Position numbers and translations under genes: made by a program | In this document: piece by piece, positions 1 to 5,565 of the stretch | Numbering within the stretch: the first letter of the stretch is position 1 | Layout of the letters: each line of letters opens with the position of its first letter | DNA from: Zoogloeaceae bacterium | Lineage (GTDB): Bacteria > Pseudomonadota > Gammaproteobacteria > Burkholderiales > Rhodocyclaceae | Assembly (NCBI GenBank): GCA_031281985.1 | Contig: JAITEO010000073.1 | Location: forward strand, 1 to 5,565 | Direction of reading: 5' to 3' | DNA: 5,565 bases | The notes under the pieces: generated by a model | Database searches by the model: none | What the model was told of the DNA's origin: nothing | The model's input: the letters and a program-made list of their open reading frames with translations, nothing else

Positions 1-69
1 GGCGGGTGGTTGTCCTTCGGCCTGCGGCCTTGTCCTTCCCCTTGGAGAAAAGAGGGAGATTGAGGGGTT

Positions 70-165
70 CATCCTGTCCATCCTGTTCATCCTGTCAAAA
101 TTGTTTTTCTTCTTGACAAGGGAGAACAGAGGAAATTCGACAGGATGACAGGATGAACAGGATGG
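70..165. repeat. Inverted cluster of 9-base units (CATCCTGTC / GACAGGATG)
   Basis: The left arm (70-96) is three tandem 9-base units: CATCCTGTC, CATCCTGTT, CATCCTGTC. The right arm (139-165) carries the same units in inverse orientation, two of them sharing one base (GACAGGATG at 139-147 and 147-155, then AACAGGATG at 156-164). Bases 78-96 and 147-165 are perfect 19-base reverse complements with a 50-base loop. An alternative register pairs 88-96 with 139-147. The loop is T-rich on the left and A/G-rich on the right, so further imperfect pairing is possible. The layout resembles small interspersed palindromic repeats found between genes in many bacteria. I see no transposase, so an autonomous element is excluded. 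A function as a transcription terminator is doubtful because no T tract directly follows the stem. Confidence 0.8.
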
Positions 166-205
166 TTGTCTTCCCCGTCGATGGCGGCAGGACATCCGCA
201 AAATC

Positions 206-233
206 ACCGCGCGCCATGACCGGATTGCGCGGT
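206..233. repeat. Small GC-rich dyad, possible hairpin
   Basis: ACCGCGC (206-212) and GCGCGGT (227-233) are perfect reverse complements around a 14-base loop. On the plus strand no T run follows. On the minus strand the stem is followed by GATTTT, so it could at most be a weak terminator for leftward transcription, but no leftward gene is visible. It may simply be chance in GC-rich sequence. Confidence 0.3.
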
Positions 234-267
234 AGGCGCACGCTTCGCTTCCATCCCCGATCCCGAT

Positions 268-300
268 CTTGATAATTGACTTTAACTTCAAATTATCAAG
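268..300. promoter_or_regulatory. Perfect 10-base AT-rich dyad, possible operator
   Basis: CTTGATAATT (268-277) and AATTATCAAG (291-300) are perfect reverse complements separated by 13 bases. The arm centres are about 23 bases apart, close to two helical turns, which suits a dimeric DNA-binding protein. The dyad marks the left border of the AT-rich leader and lies about 40 bases upstream of the first AAAGTG box. No T tract follows, so a terminator is less likely. The cognate protein is unknown and the regulatory role is an inference. Confidence 0.4.
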
Positions 301-340
301 CATTGATTTTAAAGAAAAAATATATCTCATCCTACGTGCA

Positions 341-460
341 AAAGTGTCGCTAAGTCCTTGTCTTGATTCAAAAATTTGTAAAAAGTGCTTGCATTGGATT
401 TCGAAGTGTCTTAAAGTGGAAAAATGTGTTAAAAAGTGGAGTGAAGGTTCATAAAAGTGG
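341..460 (+). promoter_or_regulatory. Phased AAAGTG box array, probable MraZ operator
   Basis: Boxes are seen at 341 (AAAGTGT), 382 (AAAGTGC), 403 (GAAGTGT), 413 (AAAGTGG), 423 (AATGTGT), 433 (AAAGTGG) and 454 (AAAGTGG), with a degenerate GAAGGTT at 443. Four consecutive boxes are exactly 10 bases apart and the outer gaps are 21 or 41 bases, so all lie on roughly the same face of the helix. MraZ proteins are ring-shaped oligomers known to bind short direct repeats about one turn apart upstream of their own gene (TGGGN repeats in E. coli, AAAGTG-type boxes in mollicutes). mraZ starts 22 bases after the last box, so autoregulation is the natural reading. A sigma-70-like promoter probably overlaps the array. 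The best candidate I found is TTGCAT (389-394), 17 bases, TAAAGT (412-417), which is weak and unproven. Confidence 0.8.
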
Positions 461-482
461 ACTTCACGATGTTGCGATCGAT

Positions 483-908
483 ATGTTTCAGGGAAACACT
501 ACGCTCACGCTGGACGCCAAGGGGCGCTTTGCCATTCCGGCATTGCACCGGGAGGCGCTTGCGCGGACGGGTGAGGAAGAATTGACCATCACGGCGCATC
601 CGGAGGGTTATCTATTGCTTTATCCGCGTTCCGTCTGGCAGCGGGTGCAGGAAAAACTGATGAGCTCGACGATTCAGGACGCGCAGCGGTTGAAGCGGAT
701 ACTGAACGGCAATGCGCGCGATGATCGGGCGGATTCGGCGGGACGCCTGCTGATTGCGCCGGAACTGCGCAAGCTGGCGCGCCTGGAAAAGAAGATCGTC
801 ATGGCGGGCATGGGCAATCACTTTGAACTCTGGGACGAGGCGGCTTGGGAGCGACAGAATAATTACAGTCTGGGTGTGCCGCCGGGATTCGAGGAATTGC
901 TGCAATGA
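483..908 (+). CDS. mraZ: Transcriptional regulator MraZ
   Basis: MraZ is a DNA-binding protein with two SpoVT/AbrB-like swapped-hairpin domains that form a ring and bind direct repeats upstream of the dcw cluster; in E. coli it represses the cluster. The 141-residue product begins MFQGN, followed by DAKGR at 11-15 and an IP soon after. The second domain carries DSAGR at 84-88 followed by LLIAPELR, then FELWDEAAW. It is slightly shorter than the E. coli protein (152 residues), mostly at the C-terminus. The frame is open back to an ATG at 363, but I chose the ATG at 483 because family members start directly with MFxG, and the upstream codons run through the operator boxes and give non-family residues. 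No clear Shine-Dalgarno sequence precedes 483. The stop overlaps the rsmH start (ATGA). It most likely binds the phased boxes at 341-460. Confidence 0.96.
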   Translation: MFQGNTTLTLDAKGRFAIPALHREALARTGEEELTITAHPEGYLLLYPRSVWQRVQEKLMSSTIQDAQRLKRILNGNARDDRADSAGRLLIAPELRKLARLEKKIVMAGMGNHFELWDEAAWERQNNYSLGVPPGFEELLQ

Positions 909-1864
909 ACGGCGTCCGGACGCATGTCACCGTCTTGCGGGAAGAAGCGGTCATGGCGCTGAACGTGCAGCCGGAGGGGATTTATCTCGACGCTACCTTT
1001 GGGCGCGGCGGGCATAGCCGGGCGATCCTGGCGCGTCTGGGGCAAGGCGGACGCCTCCTGGCGTTCGATCGCGATCCGGAGGCGATTCGCGTCGGGCAAG
1101 ACATTCTCGATGCGCGGTTTCGGTTGTTGCATCGTCCTTTTGCCGAATTGCAAGAGGGCGCGTCGGAGGCGGGCTTGTCCGCGTTCGACGGAATCTTGTT
1201 CGACCTGGGGGTGTCTGGCCCGCAGTTGGAGGATGGAAGCAGGGGGTTCAGTTTCCGGCACGACGCGCCGCTCGATATGCGCATGGATACCACGCGTGGC
1301 GAAACGGCTGCCGAATGGCTGGCACGGGCTGAAATCAGGGAAATTACGGAGGTCATCAGAAACTATGGCGAAGAACGGTTTGCTTTCCAGATTGCAAAGA
1401 AGATTGTGGCTTTTAGGGCCAAACGGCCTGTTGCAAGCACCGGGGAATTCGCCGCGCTTGTACGCGAGGCCGTGCGCACCCGCGAGCCGGGGCAAGACCC
1501 GGCGACACGCAGCTTTCAGGCTCTACGGATTCATGTCAATCAGGAACTCGATCAGCTCGCGCTAGCCTTGCCGCAGGCGCTGGCGCTGTTGAAGGCAGGG
1601 GGGCGGCTGGTGGCGATTGCCTTTCATTCCCTGGAGGATCGCATCGTCAAGCGCTTCTTGCGCTCCGCGGCCGCGCCGGATGATCTGCCCAGGAGCCTGC
1701 CCTTGCGCGCGCACGAGACGCCGCAGCCGCGCATGCGCCTGATTGGACGGGCGAGAAGGGCTTCGGCGGCGGAGGTGGCGGCCAATCCGCGGGCGCGCAG
1801 CGCCGTGATGCGGGTGGGAGAAAAGCTGGATACGCGGCCGGGGGGCGCTCATGCCGCGCATTAA
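905..1864 (+). CDS. rsmH: 16S rRNA (cytosine(1402)-N(4))-methyltransferase RsmH
   Basis: RsmH (formerly MraW) is a cytoplasmic SAM-dependent enzyme that N4-methylates C1402 of 16S rRNA in the decoding centre of the small ribosomal subunit. The 319-residue protein has the family's full length and motifs in order: the SAM-binding [10 protein letters not shown] (29-38), FDRDP (54-58), [12 protein letters not shown] (99-110) followed by [31 protein letters not shown], and near the C-terminus [13 protein letters not shown] starting at residue 239. The usual GVSSPQL reads GVSGPQL here (Gly105), a mild variation. GAGGAA at 891-896 lies 8 bases before the start and serves as ribosome binding site inside mraZ. 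The start overlaps the mraZ stop by 4 bases and the end overlaps ftsL by 14 bases, so coupled translation is expected. Its place between mraZ and ftsL is standard. Confidence 0.98.
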   Translation: MNGVRTHVTVLREEAVMALNVQPEGIYLDATFGRGGHSRAILARLGQGGRLLAFDRDPEAIRVGQDILDARFRLLHRPFAELQEGASEAGLSAFDGILFDLGVSGPQLEDGSRGFSFRHDAPLDMRMDTTRGETAAEWLARAEIREITEVIRNYGEERFAFQIAKKIVAFRAKRPVASTGEFAALVREAVRTREPGQDPATRSFQALRIHVNQELDQLALALPQALALLKAGGRLVAIAFHSLEDRIVKRFLRSAAAPDDLPRSLPLRAHETPQPRMRLIGRARRASAAEVAANPRARSAVMRVGEKLDTRPGGAHAAH

Positions 1865-2126
1865 CTGCTTTGTCCTGCTCTTGTTGATACTGGCTTCCGC
1901 CCTGGGAACCGTGACCGCCCAGAACAAGGCGCGCAAGCTCTACCAGGCGCTGGAGGCGGAGCAGGAACGCGCGCGGCAACTGGAAATGGAATACAGCCAG
2001 TTGCAACTGGAACTGGCGACCTGGGCCAGTCATGCGCGCATCGAGCAGATTGCGCGCGGGCCGCAGCTCAGGATGGTGTCGCCGGTGCTGAATTTTCCCG
2101 GCGTCGCGCTTGGGGGAGGGCATTGA
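1851..2126 (+). CDS. ftsL: Cell division protein FtsL
   Basis: FtsL is a small bitopic inner-membrane protein that forms the FtsQLB complex and helps activate septal peptidoglycan synthesis by FtsWI. The 91-residue product has a cytoplasmic tail of only about four to six residues (MPRINC), one transmembrane helix at about 5-23 (rich in Leu, Ile, Val and Ala), and then a periplasmic region with heptad-like Leu/Ala spacing and many charged residues at about 25-70, consistent with the coiled coil. A conserved-looking [16 protein letters not shown] follows. E. coli FtsL is longer (121 residues), with a tail of over 30 residues; short tails fit betaproteobacterial homologues. Sequence conservation in this family is low, so position between rsmH and ftsI is an important part of the assignment. 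A G-rich stretch at 1840-1845 is a possible weak ribosome binding site, and the start lies inside rsmH. Confidence 0.9.
   Translation: MPRINCFVLLLLILASALGTVTAQNKARKLYQALEAEQERARQLEMEYSQLQLELATWASHARIEQIARGPQLRMVSPVLNFPGVALGGGH
2112..2120 (+). promoter_or_regulatory. Ribosome binding site deciding the ftsI start
   Basis: GGGGGAGGG lies at the 3' end of ftsL, 5 bases before the ATG at 2126. A TTG at 2123 is in the same frame and would give one extra residue, but its spacing is only 2 bases. This favours the ATG at 2126, which overlaps the ftsL stop codon by one base (TGATG) and suits termination-reinitiation. Confidence 0.6.
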
Positions 2127-3883
2127 TGTCCATCATTCGCCGTCGCCGCCGCATCGCGGCCAAGGCGCATCAGTTTGCGGAAAATCCCCTGTTGCAACTG
2201 GCCTTGCCGGACTGGCGTTCGCGCTTTGTCGTGCTCACCCTGCTTTTTTTGTTCCTGGTTTTGTTGGGGCAGGCGTTCTATTTGCAGGTGATTCATAACG
2301 ACACCCTGCAAAAGGAGGGCAATTCGCGGTATTTGCGCGATCTGGAAGTGCCCGCTTCGCGCGGCAAGATTGCCTATCGCAATGGCGATCTGCTGGCCAT
2401 CAGCGCGCCGATGAAATCCATCTGGGCCATTCCCGTCGATGCGCGCCTGGAGCCGCAGCAGCAAAAGGCGCTGGCAACGCTCCTGGAGATGGAACCCAAG
2501 GAACTGAACCGGCGTCTGGCCTCGGAGAAGAATTTCGTTTACCTCCGGCGGCAGGTCGCGCCGGAGACGGCGGCGCGCATTGCCGCCCTGCAACTGCCGG
2601 GGATCTTCCAGGGCGATGAGTTTCGCCGTTTTTACCCGGCGGCGGAAATGGCGGCGCATGTGGTCGGTTTTTCCGGGATTGACGACAAGGGGCAGGAAGG
2701 CGTGGAACTGGCCTTCCAGGACGAACTCACGGGCGTGCCCGGACATCGCAGCGTCATCCGCGATCGGCGCGGACAGATTGTCGAGGACGTCAAGGGGATG
2801 CGGCCGCCGCAGGATGGGCAGGATATTTTGCTGACCTTGGATTCCAAGATTCAATACCTGGCCTTTTCCGCCATCAAGGAAGCGGTGATCGAGCATCGCG
2901 CGCGCGCGGCGAGCGCCGTGGTGCTGGATGCGCAAAATGGCGAGGTGCTGGCGCTCGCCAACTGGCCTTCCTACAACCCGAACAATTTTGCCCAGCGTTA
3001 CGGCTCGAAACTGCGCAACCTTGCCGTTACCGACAGTTTCGAGCCGGGTTCCACCTTGAAGCCCTTTACGGTGGCGCTGGCGCTGGAAAAGGGGAGGTAC
3101 CGTTTCGACAGCATCATCGACTGTTCGCCGGGACGGCTGACCATCGGCAACGCCACGATTTCGGATTCCCATGCCCACGGCCAGCTTACCCTGGCGCAGG
3201 TGATCCAGAAATCCTCCAATGTGGGTACCGCCAAAATCGCCGCCGCCTTCCAGCCGAAGGAAATGTGGGAGATGTTCAACAGCCTGGGCTTTGGCGCGCC
3301 GCCGCACCTGGATTTCCCCGGCGTGGTCGGCGGACGGCTGCGTCCCTGGAAAAGCTGGCAGCCAATCGAGCAGGCCACCATGTCCTATGGGCATGGCATT
3401 TCCACCAGCCTGTTGCAACTGGCTTCGTCCTATCTGGTTTTTGCCCGTGATGGCGATCTGGTGCCGCTTTCCCTGCGCCTGCGCGAAGGTCCGCCGCCGC
3501 GCGGCGTGCCCGTGTTTTCTTCGCAGACGGCGCGGGAAATGCGCGCCATGCTGGAAATGGCGGTGCGCCCCGGCGGCACCGCGCCGCGCGCGCAGGTTCC
3601 GGGGTATCGCGTTGGCGGCAAGACCGGCACGGCCTACAAGATCGAGGGCATGGACTACGCGCGCGACCGGTACGTGGCTTCCTTTGTCGGCATCGCGCCC
3701 ATGTCGGCTCCGCGCCTGGTGGTTGCGGTGATGATCGACGAACCCTCGGCGGGACAACACTATGGCGGCACGGTGGCGGCTCCGGTATTTGCCCGGATTA
3801 CGGCGGGCGCGCTACGGACTTTGGGCGTCGCGCCGGACATGCCGGTGCAGGTTGCCGCCTTGCCCGCGGAGCCGCCGTTATGA
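2126..3883 (+). CDS. ftsI: Septal peptidoglycan transpeptidase FtsI (PBP3)
   Basis: FtsI is the class B penicillin-binding protein that crosslinks septal peptidoglycan in the periplasm together with the glycosyltransferase FtsW; it is a beta-lactam target. The 585-residue product nearly matches E. coli (588). In order it has an Arg-rich cytoplasmic N-terminus (R5-R9), a transmembrane anchor at about 34-53, a class B pedestal domain (RGKIAYRNG, then FRRFYPAAEMAAHVVGF and KGQEGVE), and a transpeptidase domain with STLK (nucleophile Ser309, Lys312), SSN (363-365) and KTG (499-501). YGHGIS precedes the LLQLASSY helix. All three catalytic motifs are intact, so it should be active. The oddity is YRNG where the pedestal motif is normally DRxG. 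The start is set by the strong G-rich site at 2112-2120. It overlaps ftsL by one base and murE by four. Confidence 0.98.
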   Translation: MSIIRRRRRIAAKAHQFAENPLLQLALPDWRSRFVVLTLLFLFLVLLGQAFYLQVIHNDTLQKEGNSRYLRDLEVPASRGKIAYRNGDLLAISAPMKSIWAIPVDARLEPQQQKALATLLEMEPKELNRRLASEKNFVYLRRQVAPETAARIAALQLPGIFQGDEFRRFYPAAEMAAHVVGFSGIDDKGQEGVELAFQDELTGVPGHRSVIRDRRGQIVEDVKGMRPPQDGQDILLTLDSKIQYLAFSAIKEAVIEHRARAASAVVLDAQNGEVLALANWPSYNPNNFAQRYGSKLRNLAVTDSFEPGSTLKPFTVALALEKGRYRFDSIIDCSPGRLTIGNATISDSHAHGQLTLAQVIQKSSNVGTAKIAAAFQPKEMWEMFNSLGFGAPPHLDFPGVVGGRLRPWKSWQPIEQATMSYGHGISTSLLQLASSYLVFARDGDLVPLSLRLREGPPPRGVPVFSSQTAREMRAMLEMAVRPGGTAPRAQVPGYRVGGKTGTAYKIEGMDYARDRYVASFVGIAPMSAPRLVVAVMIDEPSAGQHYGGTVAAPVFARITAGALRTLGVAPDMPVQVAALPAEPPL

Positions 3884-5463
3884 CCCTGACGGCGGAATTG
3901 GCGGCGCGCGGGCAGGAAGGCCTGCAACAGGCGCGGGAAATGCTGCAAACGCTGAGCGAAGAAGCCGGCGCGCCGCTGACGGGCGTGACGGATGACAGCC
4001 GGCAGGCGCTTCCCGGCACGCTGTTCCTGGCTTTTCCGGGGCATGCGGGCGATGGTCGGCGGCATATTGCCGACGCGCAGGCAAGAGGCGCGGCGGCGGT
4101 ATGTTGGGAGCCGGGCGGCGATTTCGTCTGGGATGCGGCGCGCAAGCTCCCCAATGCGGCGGCGCCGAATCTGCGCGCGCTGGCCGGGTTTTTGGCGCAC
4201 GAGGTCTATGGGCAGCCTTCCCAACATCTGAAACTCATTGCCGTTACCGGCACCAACGGCAAGACCACCGTCACGCAGTGGCTGGCGGCGGCCTGGCCGG
4301 AGCGCTGCGGCGTGATCGGCTCCCTGGGCGCGGGTTTTTCGGAAGATTTGCGCCTCACTGGCTTCACCACGCCGGAAGCGGCGACGCTGGCGCGGTTGCT
4401 CTACGACATTGCGGCGCAGGGCGGCAAGGCTTGCGCGCTGGAAGCCAGTTCCATCGGCATCGAAGAGGGAAGGCTGAACGGCGCGGTGGTGGATACGGCC
4501 ATTTTCACCAATTTCACCCGCGACCATCTCGACTATCATGGCTCGATGGCGGACTATGCGCGCGCCAAGGGAAAACTCTTTCACTGGCCGGGGTTGCGGC
4601 TGGCGGTCATCAATCTGGATAACGAGCAGGGACGGCATCTGGCGCGCACGACGTCGGCCAGGCGCGTCATCGGCTACAGTCTTTGCCCGGAACGCATCGA
4701 TACGGATACGGGCAGTTCGGGGCGGGTGCCGGAGCGCGTCCTGGCGCGGCACTTGCACGCCACGGCGAACAGCCAGGTCTTCACCCTCTCCACGCCCTGG
4801 GGCGATGCCCAGATCGAAACGAAGGTGCTGGGCGCCTACAACGTCGCCAATCTGCTGGCCGTGGCGGCAACGTTGCTGGAAGCGGGACTTTCCATGCGCG
4901 AAACCACGGCGCGGCTGGAACGGCTCACGCCGCCGCCGGGACGGATGCAGCGCTGCGACAATGTGGGCAGCGACGCCTATGCCGCGTTGCCGCTGGTGCT
5001 GATCGACTACGCGCATACGCCCGACGCGCTGGAAAACGCGCTGGCGACCTTGCGCCAGTTGGCCAGGACGCGCGGTGGGCGGCTGATTTGCGTATTCGGC
5101 TGCGGCGGCGATCGCGATCGCGGCAAACGTCCGCTGATGGGAGAAATCGCGGCCGCGGGCGCGGATAAACTGTGGATCACCAGCGACAACCCGCGCCACG
5201 AGAATCCTTACGTCATCATCGACGACATTCGCCAGGGCGTTCCGGCAAGCGCGGCGGCGGAAATCGAGGTGGATCGGGGAGAAGCCATCCGCCGCGCCAT
5301 CCTGTCGGCGGCGCAGCCGGACGTGGTGTTGCTGGCGGGCAAGGGGCATGAGACCTATCAGGAAATCGCCGGCGTGCAATATCCATTTCACGATGGCGAA
5401 GTCGCCCGCGCGTCGTTGGCGATCTGGCGGCAGAGACAACAATACAGGGAGGGCGGGGTATGA
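3880..5463 (+). CDS. murE: UDP-MurNAc-L-Ala-D-Glu:meso-DAP ligase MurE
   Basis: MurE is the cytoplasmic ATP-dependent ligase that adds meso-diaminopimelate to UDP-MurNAc-L-Ala-D-Glu. The 527-residue product is somewhat longer than E. coli MurE (495). The N-terminal UDP-binding domain has TDDSRQALPGTLFLAF. The central ATPase domain has GTNGKTT (124-130), EASSIG (188-193), FTNFTRDHLDYHG and YARAK with the presumed carbamylated Lys230. The C-terminal domain has DYAHTPDALE, GCGGDRDRGKRPLMG, DNPR (436-439) and GKGHETYQ. DNPR is the signature of meso-DAP rather than lysine addition, which indicates a Gram-negative type wall. EASSIG instead of EVSSHG is as I remember it from betaproteobacterial MurE. 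ATG at 3880 overlaps the ftsI stop as ATGA. No strong Shine-Dalgarno sequence is obvious before it, so reinitiation by ribosomes finishing ftsI is likely. Confidence 0.98.
   Translation: MTLTAELAARGQEGLQQAREMLQTLSEEAGAPLTGVTDDSRQALPGTLFLAFPGHAGDGRRHIADAQARGAAAVCWEPGGDFVWDAARKLPNAAAPNLRALAGFLAHEVYGQPSQHLKLIAVTGTNGKTTVTQWLAAAWPERCGVIGSLGAGFSEDLRLTGFTTPEAATLARLLYDIAAQGGKACALEASSIGIEEGRLNGAVVDTAIFTNFTRDHLDYHGSMADYARAKGKLFHWPGLRLAVINLDNEQGRHLARTTSARRVIGYSLCPERIDTDTGSSGRVPERVLARHLHATANSQVFTLSTPWGDAQIETKVLGAYNVANLLAVAATLLEAGLSMRETTARLERLTPPPGRMQRCDNVGSDAYAALPLVLIDYAHTPDALENALATLRQLARTRGGRLICVFGCGGDRDRGKRPLMGEIAAAGADKLWITSDNPRHENPYVIIDDIRQGVPASAAAEIEVDRGEAIRRAILSAAQPDVVLLAGKGHETYQEIAGVQYPFHDGEVARASLAIWRQRQQYREGGV
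5446..5453 (+). promoter_or_regulatory. Ribosome binding site of murF
   Basis: AGGGAGGG within the end of murE lies 6 bases before the ATG at 5460 and 9 bases before a second in-frame ATG at 5463. Both spacings are workable, so this site does not decide between the two starts. The ATG at 5460 gives the same ATGA overlap as seen at ftsI/murE and mraZ/rsmH. Confidence 0.55.
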
Positions 5464-5565
5464 TGCACTGGTCATTGGCGCATATTGCCAAGGCGGTGTC
5501 GGGGCGTCTGGTGGCGGGCGGCGGCAACGGCAAACTCGTGGGCGTGGCGACGGATACCCGCCAGG
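5460..5565 (+). CDS. murF: UDP-MurNAc-tripeptide:D-Ala-D-Ala ligase MurF, 5' part
   Basis: Only 35 codons and one base are present before the window ends. The start reads MMHWSLAHIAKAVSGRL, then a Gly-rich turn (AGGGNG), then GVATDTRQ. A Leu-x-x-(Ile/Leu)-Ala start followed by a (Val)-x-TD(S/T)R element is the usual beginning of the UDP-binding domain of MurF, where TDSR is most common; here it is TDTR. MurF adds the D-Ala-D-Ala dipeptide to UDP-MurNAc-tripeptide in the cytoplasm, the step after MurE. Its position directly after murE, with an ATGA overlap, is the standard dcw order and supports the call. The ATP-binding and C-terminal domains are outside the window, so intactness cannot be judged. 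ATG at 5463 is an alternative start one codon later. Confidence 0.9.
   Translation, partial: MMHWSLAHIAKAVSGRLVAGGGNGKLVGVATDTRQ

Larger units (their letters stand above)
1..482. other. Intergenic leader upstream of the dcw cluster, no credible gene
   Basis: I see no supportable gene here on either strand. The left part contains a short direct repeat (TTGTCCTTC at 10-18 and 30-38) flanking GGCCTGCGGCC, and an inverted cluster of 9-base units at 70-165. A small GC-rich dyad follows (ACCGCGC at 206-212, GCGCGGT at 227-233). From about 265 to 460 the composition becomes clearly AT-rich compared with the coding sequence, as expected of a promoter and operator region. A 61-codon open frame at 269-454 lies entirely in this AT-rich stretch, has no recognisable protein features and overlaps the operator boxes, so I do not call it a gene. 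The end of the preceding gene is not visible. Confidence 0.75.

Noticed and set aside
113..141. TTGACA at 113-118 as a -35 element
   Set aside because: No acceptable -10 hexamer lies 16-18 bases downstream, and it sits in the loop of the inverted repeat.
70..165. CRISPR array
   Set aside because: The units are 9 bases long, essentially contiguous, inverted between the arms and without regular spacers.
269..454. A 61-codon plus-strand open frame in the leader
   Set aside because: It starts inside the AT-rich dyad, overlaps nearly all the AAAGTG boxes, shows no clear ribosome binding site and has no recognisable protein features.
363..482. N-terminal extension of MraZ from the ATG at 363
   Set aside because: The extra 40 residues come from operator sequence and do not resemble MraZ, while the family begins with MFxG exactly at 483.
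2030..3760. A 576-codon open frame on the minus strand opposite ftsI
   Set aside because: It is a shadow of the GC-rich ftsI codons. Its translation is rich in Arg, His and Gln and has no recognisable domain, whereas the plus strand encodes an intact, fully conserved protein.
3883..3960. MurE length of 527 as a sign of a fusion or extra domain
   Set aside because: The difference from E. coli is spread over small loops and a slightly longer N-terminus; I see no additional domain.
5108..5121. Two overlapping GCGATCGC palindromes
   Set aside because: They fall in the codons for the conserved GGDRDRG of MurE and are explained by protein conservation and GC-rich codon use.
3760..5475. A 571-codon open frame on the minus strand opposite murE
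   Set aside because: Same reasoning: low-complexity Arg/Ala-rich translation, no family motifs, and it covers a complete murE exactly.

Overview
The window holds the start of a division and cell wall (dcw) cluster from a Gram-negative bacterium. An intergenic region of about 480 bases is followed by six co-directional plus-strand genes: mraZ, rsmH (mraW), ftsL, ftsI, murE and the first 35 codons of murF, which runs off the right edge. Gene order, the proteobacterial-type FtsI, the meso-diaminopimelate signature DNPR in MurE and the high-GC coding sequence point to Pseudomonadota. The very short cytoplasmic tail of FtsL and the EASSIG motif of MurE (in place of the enterobacterial EVSSHG) favour a betaproteobacterium. 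That placement is an inference from remembered family features; no search was run.

Bases 1-482 contain no credible gene. They hold an inverted cluster of 9-base units (70-165, perfect 19-base arms), a small GC-rich dyad (206-233), a perfect 10-base AT-rich dyad (268-300), and an AT-rich leader (about 265-460) with a helically phased series of AAAGTG-like boxes (341-460). The boxes end 22 bases before the mraZ start and are best read as the MraZ operator, so the cluster probably controls itself through its first product.

Bases 483-5565 are wall-to-wall coding. Every gene overlaps the next: 4 bases (mraZ/rsmH), 14 bases (rsmH/ftsL), 1 base (ftsL/ftsI), 4 bases (ftsI/murE) and 4 bases (murE/murF). 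No internal terminator or promoter is apparent, so one polycistronic message with translational coupling is likely. The products act together. MraZ is the regulator and RsmH modifies 16S rRNA. FtsL is a membrane-spanning divisome scaffold and FtsI is the septal transpeptidase. MurE and MurF add meso-DAP and D-Ala-D-Ala to the cytoplasmic UDP-MurNAc peptide that eventually feeds FtsI.

No new biological system was found. The parts worth a second look are the leader (phased operator array, dyads, interspersed-type repeat), the absence of a clear Shine-Dalgarno sequence before mraZ, and an unusual residue in a conserved motif of FtsI.
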